Assembly (NCBI GenBank): GCA_046329435.1
Contig: JAXLUR010000001.1
Span: 62,001-126,000 of the forward strand
Reading direction: 5' to 3'
Length of the DNA: 64,000 nt
From: M3007 sp046329435
GTDB taxonomy: Bacteria > Bacteroidota > Bacteroidia > Chitinophagales > Saprospiraceae
Shown: positions 1 through 9,700 of the stretch, piece after piece
How positions within the stretch are numbered: position 1 is the first letter of the stretch
Layout: the number at the start of each line of letters is the position of its first letter
Notes under the pieces: model-generated
The model's input: the letters and a program-made list of their open reading frames with translations, nothing else
The model's database searches: none
Told to the model about the DNA's origin: nothing
Translations under genes and position numbers: made by a program

Positions 1-3000
1 GTACCTGCTGCAAGGCCGCAGGGAATGGCCACTGTAAATTGTCCGTTGGAAAAGTCGAGATCGGCTTCTTCAAAATTGACAAACCCTGCATCTTCCGCCG
101 CCTGCCCCCAGATAAGATCATATTGGTCCGGGTTGCCGGTCGCAAAAAATCCATAGGTCACCAATTGTCCCTGAGCATCCTGACAATCTACCGGGCAAAC
201 CGGGTCTTCCGGATACTCCAGTACGATCTGGATGGGGGTGACGCTCATGGTGCCGTCGTTCGTATTGATCGGAACATCTGAGATCGAAGTATTGGTTGCT
301 ACCGGACTGTCAAAGAGGATCGCCGTTGTGCCGCTGTTTTGCAATACAGTGAAATTCAGGGTCAGCAACACATGGTCGTTCAGCGGCAGGCCGGTGTATT
401 CGCCGCCCCAGTAGAAACCGAGTTGGCCAAGGTTGGCATTGGTCGCATCAATCGTCGGGCTGGCGCCGCCCAGCGAGGGCGCCGAACTGCCGGCGTAGGC
501 GAGTTCGGAGGGATTCCAGTTTAGGTTGTAGGCCAGTTCAATCAGGTCAACCAGATTGTCGGCTTCAATATTGACGGTAAGTTCGTCGCCGCAGGAGAGT
601 GTCAGATCGGACGGTATGGCGCTGAGCGTCAGTTTGTCCAGTACCGTCAGGGTAACCTGGTCCGTACCCGTACAACCGGCGTTGTCGGTCGCCTGATAGG
701 TAATGGTAACGGTGCCCGGAGTGCCGCCGGTGACGACGAAGTTGTAATCATCCGAAAAGAAGACGCTGACTGTGCCGGGGCCGCCGGAGGCTACCCAGGT
801 GCCGCCGGCGAAGGTGGCCGGGGCGGAAACGCCCGGGTCGCCCAGATAGGATACCGACGCCATGGAATTGACGTAAATCGGGCCGGAAATGACGGGCGTA
901 ATCGCCGGCTGAACCGTCAGGGCAACAGGATCGGAAAATACGTTGCCACAACCGGGAACATCCGCGCGAAGGCGAACCTGAATGCTGTTGCCCGGCGCCG
1001 GCCATTGGGGCCATGCACTGGTCAGGTTCAGCGGGTTGACGTTGCCGCCGAACGCATTGGAGATATTTTGCCAGCCCGAACCGTTGTTGTATTGCCAGCG
1101 AAGGTCGGGGGCGGGGCCGGAAGGACTGCTGACCACCGCGGTAAACGTGGCAGTCTGCGCAGCCGGCGGAGCACAAACGGTTACCGGCAAGGGATTCGTG
1201 ATCGTCAACGGACCATTGACGAACAAGGTAAACGGCTGGGATGTGACCGAGCAGGCTGCATACGAGAGAACAACCCGGTACTGGTAGCCATTCAGGGTGT
1301 TGGGGGCATTGTTGACCCGCAGTCGTGTAGAACCAGGGTTGCCAGCCAGCAGCACGGAATATTGCGGCCCAACGGGGATAGGAAGCCAGCCGTTCACACC
1401 GTCGTTGTATTGCCAGCTGCGGGTGACAGCGCCCAGGGGGTTGGTGGTAAAGTCAACTGTGAAAGTGGGGGAATCGCCATCACAAACTGTTCGCGTACCG
1501 GCAGAAGCCGTGCTACCCGGGTTATAATTGGTGATTTTCAGATCATATACCGTAAAGCCGTCGGTTGCCGAGTTGACGCAACCGTTACCGTCGGTGTAGG
1601 TATAAGTGAGCGTATGACTTCCGGCGCCTGCGTTTGCAGGGTCGAATGTCGGGCTGGTCGTGATACCTGCACCGCTGTACAGGCCGCCGCCAGGCGAGCC
1701 GCCTGCAAGCGCCAGCGGAGCATCACCGATACAGGCCACATCGGGGCTCAGATTGAGACTGACCGCGGGCAGCGGATTGACGGTAATAGCCTGGCTGGTA
1801 GAGGAAGCGCAATTGTTGGCCGTAACGGTCACTGTATAAACAGTGTTGCTGCCGGGGCTGGCGGTGATGGAAGCGGTCGTTGCCGCGGTACTCCACAGGT
1901 AGGTTCCGCCGCCGGAAGCGGTCAGCGTGACGGGTGCGCCGGCACAAATGATGCCGTCGTTTGGTGTCGTGCCCGAATTTTCACTTACCGAAATAACAGG
2001 TGTCGGGATTGGATTGACCGTGATGGTGTAAACCACCCAGTCGTTCGGGCATTCGTCGGCGTCGATAGCGTTGTTGTTGTTCAGGTCGTTGAATACCCGG
2101 AAACTGAGTGTTACGGTGCCGGGCAGAGTCGGATTGACCAGAGTGGCTGCACCGCTGGCGCCCGGGAAGACCGTTACAGGCGCAGCGCAGTTGTTGCAGA
2201 AAGACAGGCTGACATTACTCAGGCTGACCGTCTGGTAAGCCTTGATATTGCCGGAAGCGCCTGCAGCGTCAGTGAAAGCATCGAAAGTGATATTGCTGCC
2301 ATTACACAGGGCGAAAGCGCCGCTTTCATTCTGGCCGTCGTTATTGTTGCTGAGGCTCACGCCGTTGAGCGTAGCGTTGAGGGTAGGCATCGGCGTGACA
2401 TTGATCACCGTACTGGTCGAGGTCGAGCAGCCGTTGTCCGTGACAGTCACCGTGTAGGTGGTCGTACTGGTTGGGCTGACGGTAATGGAGGCCGTCGTGG
2501 CTGTGGTGCTCCACAAATAGGTGCCGCCGCCCGAAGCTGTCAGCGTGACCGATGCGCCGGAGCAGATGGTTCCGTCGTCATTCGCAGCGCCGGAGGTTTC
2601 GGCCACCGAGATGGCAGCCGAGGGGAGTGGAGTGACATTTACCGTACCGCATACACGGGCCGAGGTGCAGCCCATCGTGTTATAAGAAATAATGATTTGG
2701 CCGTTTCCGGCGCGAACGCCATTGGATACGAGGGCATTGGCAACACCGCCGATGTACGACGATCCGCCGCCACCGCCGCCGCCAGCGCCTTTGCTATTGC
2801 CGGAGCAGCCGGTAGTGCCCGCCGAGCCGCCGCCAGCGCCGCCGCCGCCGATTTGGCCGCCGCCGCCGCCGCCGCCGCCGGGGGTTGAATTTCCGCTAAA
2901 ACAGCAGCAAGCTTGACCGCCGCCGCCAACACCACCTGCAGAGATGACAGTTGTCGTGCCGGGATTGCCCAGGAAACCGGCACAGCCGATACCAGCAGCG

Positions 3001-6000
3001 CCCATTGCGCCCTGAACGCCGCCAAAATTTCCTCCTTTGCCCCCACCGGCAAACCCGCCGGCAGTAGCTGTGTCATCGCCATTTATGCCGATACCGCCGC
3101 CGCCGACGCCGCCATTGCCGCCGTTGCCGCCCGTAGTACCGTTTTCATGGCAACCGCCGCGACCGCCGCCGCCGCCGCCGCCGGCAGTCAGCACCCGGTC
3201 GGCATCGGCCGTGCCGCCTATCCGAACATCGGTTGCGCCGCCGCCGCCGCCGGAATCTTGCGTGCCGCCATTGGCGCCACCGTTGTAACCGCCGTTGGGA
3301 CCGGAACCAGCGCCACCGACAAATAGATTCAATACTTGTCCGGGCGTCACTGCCAGATCGCCCTGGGCCAGACCGCCCAGGCCGCCTGTGCCGCCCACAG
3401 CGCCGCCGGTTCCTCCGTTTCCATTACCCCCCTGAGCGCCATAAGCCTGAATATTGATAGATGTGACGCCCGGCGGCACCGTAAAGGTTTGCATGGCGCC
3501 GGTGTAATCGAATACCAGCGAGGTTTGGCTTGAAATCGTTTGTTGTTCCACACAGTAGGTAGTGGTTGCAGCAAGCGGGTCCGTAGTGAACGGATTGCCC
3601 GTGCCGACGAGATTGCCACCTGTCGGAGCGTCGTACCAATTGTAGGTTTCACCAGGGGTGCCCCCGATTGCCGTCATGGTTGTAGTGCTGCCGGCACAGA
3701 TCGGGTCTGGCGACACCGTTACGCTGGTCAGGGGCTCGAGGGAAACGCTTACCGCCGAGGTGGCTGTGTTGACGCAGCCGTTACCGTCCGTAACGGTTAC
3801 CGTGTAGGTGGTAGCCGTGACCGGTGAAACGGTGATGTCGGCAGTCGTAGCCGTGGTATTCCACAGATACGATACACCTCCCGAGGCCATCAAAACAGTT
3901 GGGCTTCCGGGGCAAATTGTAATGCTTGAAGGCAGTACGGAAGCCGTTGGCAAACTGTTGACCGTGACAACCTGCATAACGGATGTCGAACAGCCGCCGG
4001 GGCTGGTCACCGTTACGGTATAGGTAGTGGTTGAAGTCGGAGATACAGTAATGGAAGAAGTGGTAGCAGTTGTGCTCCACAAATAGGTGCCGCCGCCCGA
4101 AGTCGTCAGGGTGATGTCATCACCTGTGCAGATGATTCCGTCATTTTCTATGCCGGAGTCTTCTGTGATAGAAATACCTGGCGTGACAGGCGTCAGATTA
4201 ATATCCGCGTCATTATTGAGCGAAATATTGATATCGCATAATTGCCAGGTTACGCCTTCAATAGTAGTCGGAGCGCCCGTAATGTCTATACTTTCCGCTC
4301 CGGAACTATTTAGAACATTGAATGTCATGGTTAATAACACAGTTCCGTCCGGTAAATCTTCACCAAAACTGCCAGACGGATCGAACCATGAATAGGTCAA
4401 AGTGCCCATGCCGGTTGCAACAGAAGGCGTACCTCCGCCAATAGGTGTAGCGGACTGGCTGAGCAAACTGAACGCCGATGCATTCCAGTTGACGCTGTAT
4501 TGCAGCGAATTGAGGCCGTTAAAACCTTCTTCTACTTTCAGGGTAACCGTAACTGTTTCATTACAGGTTGCCGTAGTGGTAGAAGCATTGGCCGAAAGGG
4601 TCATAACCGGCGCAAAATCATAGCTAATAACCACATCGTCGCTGACCGGACAGGGGCCGTCGGTGGTCAGCGTCAGGGTAATAGGATTGGTATTGTTTAA
4701 AGGAGGGGTATAGTATGCGTTCAATGTATTGGCATTCGGCAGAAATACTCCGCCTGCGCCATTGTCCGACCAGGAAGCGCCGGTTGCCGTACCGCCAAAC
4801 GAACCGGCCAGCAGCACAGAGCCGTTGACGCAAGTCGATTGGTCAGGGCCGGCATTGGCGGTTTCCGGGGCGGTCACCTGGATCGTTTGTGAAGCGGTTT
4901 GCTGACAACCGAGGTTGGTGACGGTGACGCTGTAGGTCGTCGTGACTGCGGGCGAAACTGTTATAGAGGATGTTGTTCCCGAGGTGCTCCACAGATACGT
5001 CTGCCCCCCCGAACCGGCACTGAGCGTTACGTCATCGCCGGGGCAAATGATGCCATCGTTATTGCTGACACCGGAAGTTTCTGTAACAGTTATGTTGAAA
5101 ACGGGCAGCGGGTTGATGGTCACCAAATTGTTGAATGGCGTAACTGTACTAACCCCGCAACTGTTGGTCAGCGTCAGTGTGCCAGAATAAACGCCATCCG
5201 GGCTCATGGCCGTTGAAATGCTCAAAACCGAAGGCAGCGGACCCGGAGAAGGCAGGGTACCACTTACGTCGGGGATACCTGACGGCGAAAAACTGAGCGA
5301 ATAACTCGTAATATCGGTACTGCTGGAAGTAACCGGAATATCGTAAGAAGTTGTGCCTTCGCAAAAACTTACCGGGCTCAGGCTGGCCGAAGGCGTAGAA
5401 GAGCACACAAAGCCACTGACTATGACATTGCGAAGAAACAGATCGCCGGTCATGTTGGCGCCGCTCGACAGGCCGTATATCCGGAAAGTAATTGTTTCGG
5501 ACCCTGAAACCGATACGCTCGGAAAGGATGTCCAGACTCGTGTAACCCCCAGACTTCCGCAGGTACTGCTGGCCTGCGGGTTGCCCGGATTGACGAAGGT
5601 CCAGCTGCCGGGCGCCCCGGTTTTGCTGTAGGCGTATCGCAGCGAGGTGGGGCCGTCGTTGGTGGTGCCGCTGGGGTTTTCCCGGCGGGAGTTGGCCGCA
5701 AATCCCGTGATGAGCAGCGAGTAGCCGGCTTGCGGATCAAGGGTGAATTCGATGTAGTCGCCGGATGAATTGAAGGCGTCCACATCAAAAGTGTTGGTGG
5801 TAGGCCAGCCGTCCGACCCGAAGCCTTGATTGGCCGAGCAGTTGATGGTGGTATCCACGCCACCGCCTCGTTTGAGGTCTTCGATCGTCCCCATCGTTTC
5901 GATGCCGGGGGCTACGATAGCAGGGATGCCGCTCGTGGCATTGGTGTAGTAGTAAAGGGTACCTTGAGCGTGCGTTGCGGCATGTTGAAAACCTGCCAGA

Positions 6001-6074
6001 AACAGGAAAGCAGCGCAACAGGATTTTAGCCAGCCGAATCGCCTGACTTGGTTCAGTGGTAAGGTTGTGTTCAT
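1..6074 (-). CDS. Giant secreted Ig-like/cohesin/glycine-rich surface protein, partial (C-terminus off the left edge)
   Basis: I read one open minus-strand frame from the ATG at 6074 to the window edge, about 2,024 codons with no stop; the C-terminus is missing. Residues 1-37 form a signal peptide (hydrophobic core CCAAFLFLAGF, ending THAQ), so it is exported. Visible modules: a jelly-roll-like start; several PKD/SprB-like Ig units with the recurring core YLWSTTATTxSITVSP; a cohesin-like domain at about 491-625; a long glycine-rich domain at about 850-1137 opening with FTVPPGVTSINIQAYGAQGG; more Ig units; and a second cohesin-like domain at about 1811-1950. It is probably an adhesin or extracellular scaffold. 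A T9SS tail would be expected but lies outside the window. It is divergent from the giant gene at 6702. The function is inferred from its modules; I do not recognise a named protein. Confidence 0.85.
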   Translation of the reverse strand, partial: MNTTLPLNQVRRFGWLKSCCAAFLFLAGFQHAATHAQGTLYYYTNATSGIPAIVAPGIETMGTIEDLKRGGGVDTTINCSANQGFGSDGWPTTNTFDVDAFNSSGDYIEFTLDPQAGYSLLITGFAANSRRENPSGTTNDGPTSLRYAYSKTGAPGSWTFVNPGNPQASSTCGSLGVTRVWTSFPSVSVSGSETITFRIYGLSSGANMTGDLFLRNVIVSGFVCSSTPSASLSPVSFCEGTTSYDIPVTSSSTDITSYSLSFSPSGIPDVSGTLPSPGPLPSVLSISTAMSPDGVYSGTLTLTNSCGVSTVTPFNNLVTINPLPVFNITVTETSGVSNNDGIICPGDDVTLSAGSGGQTYLWSTSGTTSSITVSPAVTTTYSVTVTNLGCQQTASQTIQVTAPETANAGPDQSTCVNGSVLLAGSFGGTATGASWSDNGAGGVFLPNANTLNAYYTPPLNNTNPITLTLTTDGPCPVSDDVVISYDFAPVMTLSANASTTTATCNETVTVTLKVEEGFNGLNSLQYSVNWNASAFSLLSQSATPIGGGTPSVATGMGTLTYSWFDPSGSFGEDLPDGTVLLTMTFNVLNSSGAESIDITGAPTTIEGVTWQLCDINISLNNDADINLTPVTPGISITEDSGIENDGIICTGDDITLTTSGGGTYLWSTTATTSSITVSPTSTTTYTVTVTSPGGCSTSVMQVVTVNSLPTASVLPSSITICPGSPTVLMASGGVSYLWNTTATTADITVSPVTATTYTVTVTDGNGCVNTATSAVSVSLEPLTSVTVSPDPICAGSTTTMTAIGGTPGETYNWYDAPTGGNLVGTGNPFTTDPLAATTTYCVEQQTISSQTSLVFDYTGAMQTFTVPPGVTSINIQAYGAQGGNGNGGTGGAVGGTGGLGGLAQGDLAVTPGQVLNLFVGGAGSGPNGGYNGGANGGTQDSGGGGGATDVRIGGTADADRVLTAGGGGGGGRGGCHENGTTGGNGGNGGVGGGGIGINGDDTATAGGFAGGGKGGNFGGVQGAMGAAGIGCAGFLGNPGTTTVISAGGVGGGGQACCCFSGNSTPGGGGGGGGQIGGGGAGGGSAGTTGCSGNSKGAGGGGGGGSSYIGGVANALVSNGVRAGNGQIIISYNTMGCTSARVCGTVNVTPLPSAAISVAETSGAANDDGTICSGASVTLTASGGGTYLWSTTATTASITVSPTSTTTYTVTVTDNGCSTSTSTVINVTPMPTLNATLNGVSLSNNNDGQNESGAFALCNGSNITFDAFTDAAGASGNIKAYQTVSLSNVSLSFCNNCAAPVTVFPGASGAATLVNPTLPGTVTLSFRVFNDLNNNNAIDADECPNDWVVYTITVNPIPTPVISVSENSGTTPNDGIICAGAPVTLTASGGGTYLWSTAATTASITASPGSNTVYTVTVTANNCASSTSQAITVNPLPAVSLNLSPDVACIGDAPLALAGGSPGGGLYSGAGITTSPTFDPANAGAGSHTLTYTYTDGNGCVNSATDGFTVYDLKITNYNPGSTASAGTRTVCDGDSPTFTVDFTTNPLGAVTRSWQYNDGVNGWLPIPVGPQYSVLLAGNPGSTRLRVNNAPNTLNGYQYRVVLSYAACSVTSQPFTLFVNGPLTITNPLPVTVCAPPAAQTATFTAVVSSPSGPAPDLRWQYNNGSGWQNISNAFGGNVNPLNLTSAWPQWPAPGNSIQVRLRADVPGCGNVFSDPVALTVQPAITPVISGPIYVNSMASVSYLGDPGVSAPATFAGGTWVASGGPGTVSVFFSDDYNFVVTGGTPGTVTITYQATDNAGCTGTDQVTLTVLDKLTLSAIPSDLTLSCGDELTVNIEADNLVDLIELAYNLNWNPSELAYAGSSAPSLGGASPTIDATNANLGQLGFYWGGEYTGLPLNDHVLLTLNFTVLQNSGTTAILFDSPVATNTSISDVPINTNDGTMSVTPIQIVLEYPEDPVCPVDCQDAQGQLVTYGFFATGNPDQYDLIWGQAAEDAGFVNFEEADLDFSNGQFTVAIPCGLAAG
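1790..5110 (-). repeat. Imperfect repeated Ig-like units within the giant minus-strand gene
   Basis: At least five units (near 1790-2000, 2400-2620, 3730-3960, 3960-4190 and 4880-5110) encode the same Ig-like core, with Leu-Trp-Ser/Asn-Thr-Thr followed by a Thr/Ser-rich strand. The similarity is also visible in DNA: the stretch beginning ctccacaaataggtgccgcc occurs at both about 2511 and about 4075. This points to recent duplication or conversion between units. Confidence 0.75.
2640..3530 (-). repeat. Glycine-codon-rich low-complexity tract, including (GCC)n runs
   Basis: The glycine-rich domain of the giant protein is written largely in GGC codons, seen as gcc/ccg runs on the plus strand. 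The longest pure run is about eight GCC triplets at 2856-2880, and others lie near 3160-3185. Being trinucleotide, length changes would alter the Gly run but not the frame. Confidence 0.8.
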
Positions 6075-6701
6075 GCGGAGAAAATTAATCGGTTAAGAAA
6101 CAAGGAACGGGATTAGGGTTGTGGCAAACATAAATTTCACCAGTCCATGCAAGTGGAAAGATGAATCACAACAATTGGCATAAGGAATATGGATGGGTGG
6201 GGGGGGATTGCAGAAATCCGGAGGGGTTTCCGACGAAAAGAAGCGTTCGAGGCGAGGAAAATTTGAGGATTAAAAATAATTTGTTCAAATACCTTGCCAA
6301 AGGTAGGGCAAGCATGTGACTCTTGCTCACTTTTAACGTAAAATGTGAAATCACGGCAGAAAACGGCGGCATTGGGAAGTAAACGGCAGGGGTACCCCAA
6401 AATTGGTACGGTTTTTGGCGTATGCTGGCACGAACACTATCGAACCCAAATTTATTTGAATGGTTCTGACTTTTCGCCTTAAACTTGCGGCGTTTTTTAA
6501 ATCCTTTAATCCGTCGTCCTCGCGGTTGGTTCCGACTTCCGGCCGGTTTCCCGATATATATGTAATGCAGCAAATGCACAGCCGGCGGAATCTGCGTAAA
6601 ACAACATTTTTTAATTCCAAACCGATCGCTTGATGAAGAAATCTCAACCCTTCTTCAGACATCTCTCCACATCTTATTTCCCATCATCAAATCTGTTGAC
6701 C
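6075..6701. other. Divergent intergenic region between two giant surface-protein genes
   Basis: This 627-bp stretch is more AT-rich than its surroundings. Short minus-strand frames here (for example 6166-6579) have no recognisable domain or signal and look like chance. I find two minus-strand TAnnTTTG boxes (6125-6132 and 6298-6305), and no exact one on the plus strand for the 6702 gene. A small inverted repeat with arms GTACC and GGTAC lies near 6390-6410. Confidence 0.6.
6125..6152 (-). promoter_or_regulatory. Bacteroidota-type promoter for the giant minus-strand gene
   Basis: Read on the minus strand: TTG at 6152-6150, 17 bases, then TATGTTTG at 6132-6125. This matches the TAnnTTTG -7 element of the Bacteroidota primary sigma factor and would give a leader of roughly 45 nt before the ATG at 6074. 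A second box, TACCTTTG at 6305-6298, is an alternative. Confidence 0.5.
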
Positions 6702-9700
6702 ATGAACAGCAACCCGACTCTGCGTTGGCTGACGTCCTGTTGCATGGCTATGTTGTTGCTCCTCGGAGCGCAACAGGCTCATGCCCAGTGCGACATCGCC
6801 TTTCCGGCGACCCCAGCCACGATTGGTCTGACCCTGGACCCCATTACCGGCACAGCGAGCCTGACTCGACTGATGATCAATGGCGCCGGTTACAGTACCG
6901 GCACTTGCACGCCGATGACCAGTGCCAAAACCCGGCTGTACGCCGATCAGGCAAAAACGATTTACCTGGGCACTCCGCCCTACACACTGAGCTGCTCCGA
7001 CCTGAGCAGTCCGCAGCCGCTTGAGTTCTGGGTGGCTTTCGCTCAAAATGGCGGCGATCCGCCCAACGATCCCAACGAGAGCGAAGCTAAAAAGTTCTTT
7101 GTTCAACTTGAAGATATTACACCGCCGGTAGTTACCTGCCCGGCGAACGCCCTGCGCAACACCAACCCGGCAGCCTGCACCTATTCGGCCGTAGGCGCCG
7201 AATTTGATGCAACCGCTACCGACAACTGTGGCCCGATCACTTATTCCTATGTGCTGTCGGGCGCTACCACCGGCTCTGGCTCCGGTTCCCTTTCCGGAGT
7301 AGCCCTCAACCAGGGCACGACCACCATTACGTGGACGGCTATGGACGGCAAGGGCAATACGGATGATTGCTCCTTTTCCGTTACCGTTAGCGATGCGCAA
7401 GCGCCGAACCCGATCACCTGCCCCACGCCTTTGAATCCTTATGGCACCGACAATGGCGTTTGCTATGCCGACCTCAGTTTTGCCGCGCCGGCCGCAACGG
7501 ATAACTGCCCCGGCGTCGTCGTGACCTGGGCCGCTCCGGGCGCTGTACCGGCTTCCGGCTCTGGCAGCCTTTCCGGCGTACGATTCGCCGAAGGTCTGCT
7601 GACGACCGTGACCTTTACGGCTACCGATGCAGCCATGAATACGGCCACCTGCAACTTTAATGTATTGGTACAGGACGACGAAAAGCCTGTCATCACCTGC
7701 CCGAGCTCTCCGCTCGTTCGTTCGGCCTCACTCCCCGCATCCTGCAGTTATACGGCTGCCGGCAGTGAGTTCGACGCTACCGCTGTAGATAATTGTGTGA
7801 TCCCGACTCTTGTCAACAACTACGACGCCACCTCTTCCCTGGCCGGTTCGGTCTTCCCGATTGGCACCACCAACGTGATCTGGACGGCGCTGGACGGGGA
7901 TGGCAATACCGCGTCATGCACCATTGTTGTTAAGGTCAATGATAATACCGCTCCGAGTGTTACGCCTTCTCCCGTTGGTCAAAACTTCAGTTTCCCCGTA
8001 ACGGCGGGCGACTGCTCGAAAGTCGTGACCTTCACCCGGCCTTCGATCGGAACGGTTTCGGACTGCAGTGCCGTAACCTTTACCGAAACGGTGCTCTCCG
8101 GTCCCGACCCCAACGTCCTGACGGGCGCTCCGGCATTTCCCCCGACTGGCGGCGGTTCCATCACGGTTCAGTTTCCTGCCGGCGTGACGGTGGTACGCTA
8201 CCAGTGGACCGATGCCTTTAACAATGAAATCCATGTCGATTATACTTTTGACATTGATGAAAACGAAGCCCCGGATGCCGAATGTGTCGGCTCTTCCGTA
8301 CTGCTTACCCTCGACCCCCAAATCGGTGTAGTTCTGCTCGATCCGTCTGTCATCGACAACGGTTCGTCCGACAACTGCGCCATCGATACGATCATTGTTT
8401 CGCCCAGCCTGTTTGATTGCACCAACCTGGGCAACAATACGGTTACGCTGACGGTGAAAGACGAATCGGGCAATACCGACAATTGTACGGCCACCGTGTA
8501 TATCACCGACAATACATCACCGATCGTTTCCTGCCCCACAAACGTGACGATTCCGTCCAACGCTTCTTGCACAGCTTCGATCGCCGATCTGATCTTTAAC
8601 CAGGCCGCACCAGTGATCCCTATCACGGTAGGCCCGAAAGAATACTATGACAACGCTCTGGATCCCTGCGGCGTTACGTTCGAATATAAAATCAACTCCG
8701 GCTCTTTCACTTCGGTATCGCCGGGTATTTTCAACGAATTCGATCTGAGCGGTCTGGTGTTCAACACCGGCCTCACGACGGTTACCGTCCGCGTGCTCGA
8801 CGGCAGCCTGAATTCCGGTACCTGTTCGTTCAGTGTCAATGTGACCGACCAGGCAGGACCTGTGTTCAACGATAGCCCGGCCAACGTGCCGGACAATGGT
8901 TCGACCGTCAACCTCAATACCGTGACGAACGGCTGTTTCGCTCAATACAGCTGGACCTGGCCCGCTGTCTCCGATGCCTGCAGCCCGCCCGTAACCACCT
9001 TGTTCCAAAGCCATCAACCGGGCGCCATTTTCCCGCTCGGAACCACAACGGTTTCCTGGCTGGCCAAGGATGCCCTGGGCAACATCGGTACCTACACTTT
9101 CAATGTTGTAGTTGCCGACAACCAAAACCCGGTTGCAAAATGCAAAAATGCAACCGTCCAGCTCGATGGAACGGGCAATGCCACCATCCCTGTTTCTTCC
9201 ATCGACAATGGTTCGACGGACAACTGCAGCTTTACGCTGTCGCCTTCGACTTTTGCCTTCGACTGCATTCCGCTCGGCGCCAATATCGTGACCATGACCG
9301 CTACGGATTTTGGCGGCCGGACCAGCACCTGTACGGCTACTGTGACGGTTCAGGATCTTATCGCCCCGAACGTTACCTGCCAGTCGGGTACGCTGACGGT
9401 CAATCTGACCGGCGCCACGGCAACCATCCTGCCCAATCAGATTTATGCCACTTCGACGGACAACTGTTCCAAAACCGACAGCATTAAACTCGATGTGGGC
9501 GGTGCATACGCCACTTCGCTGACGGTAGGTTGCCCGCAAATCGGCTTGCATACGGTATTTCTCAAAGTTACCGACCCGGCCGGCAACGTCAATACAAGCT
9601 GTTCGCGCCAGGTAAATGTTGTTGACGCAGGCGCTCCGGCCATTACGGCGCCGGGCCCCCTGACGGTCAGCTGCGATGTGTACTATGCACAGTCGCCTTT

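Noticed and set aside
1005..2888. 627-residue plus-strand open frame
   Set aside because: It lies opposite the giant minus-strand protein, has an Arg/Gly/Ala-rich composition with no domain, and arises from GC-rich codon use on the other strand.
1790..5110. Regularly spaced repeats resembling a CRISPR array
   Set aside because: The repeats are inside an open reading frame, encode Ig-like domains, vary in length and have no cas genes nearby.
6166..6579. 137-residue minus-strand frame in the intergenic gap
   Set aside because: No signal, domain or codon pattern like its neighbours, and overlapped by other short frames. It covers a likely promoter region.
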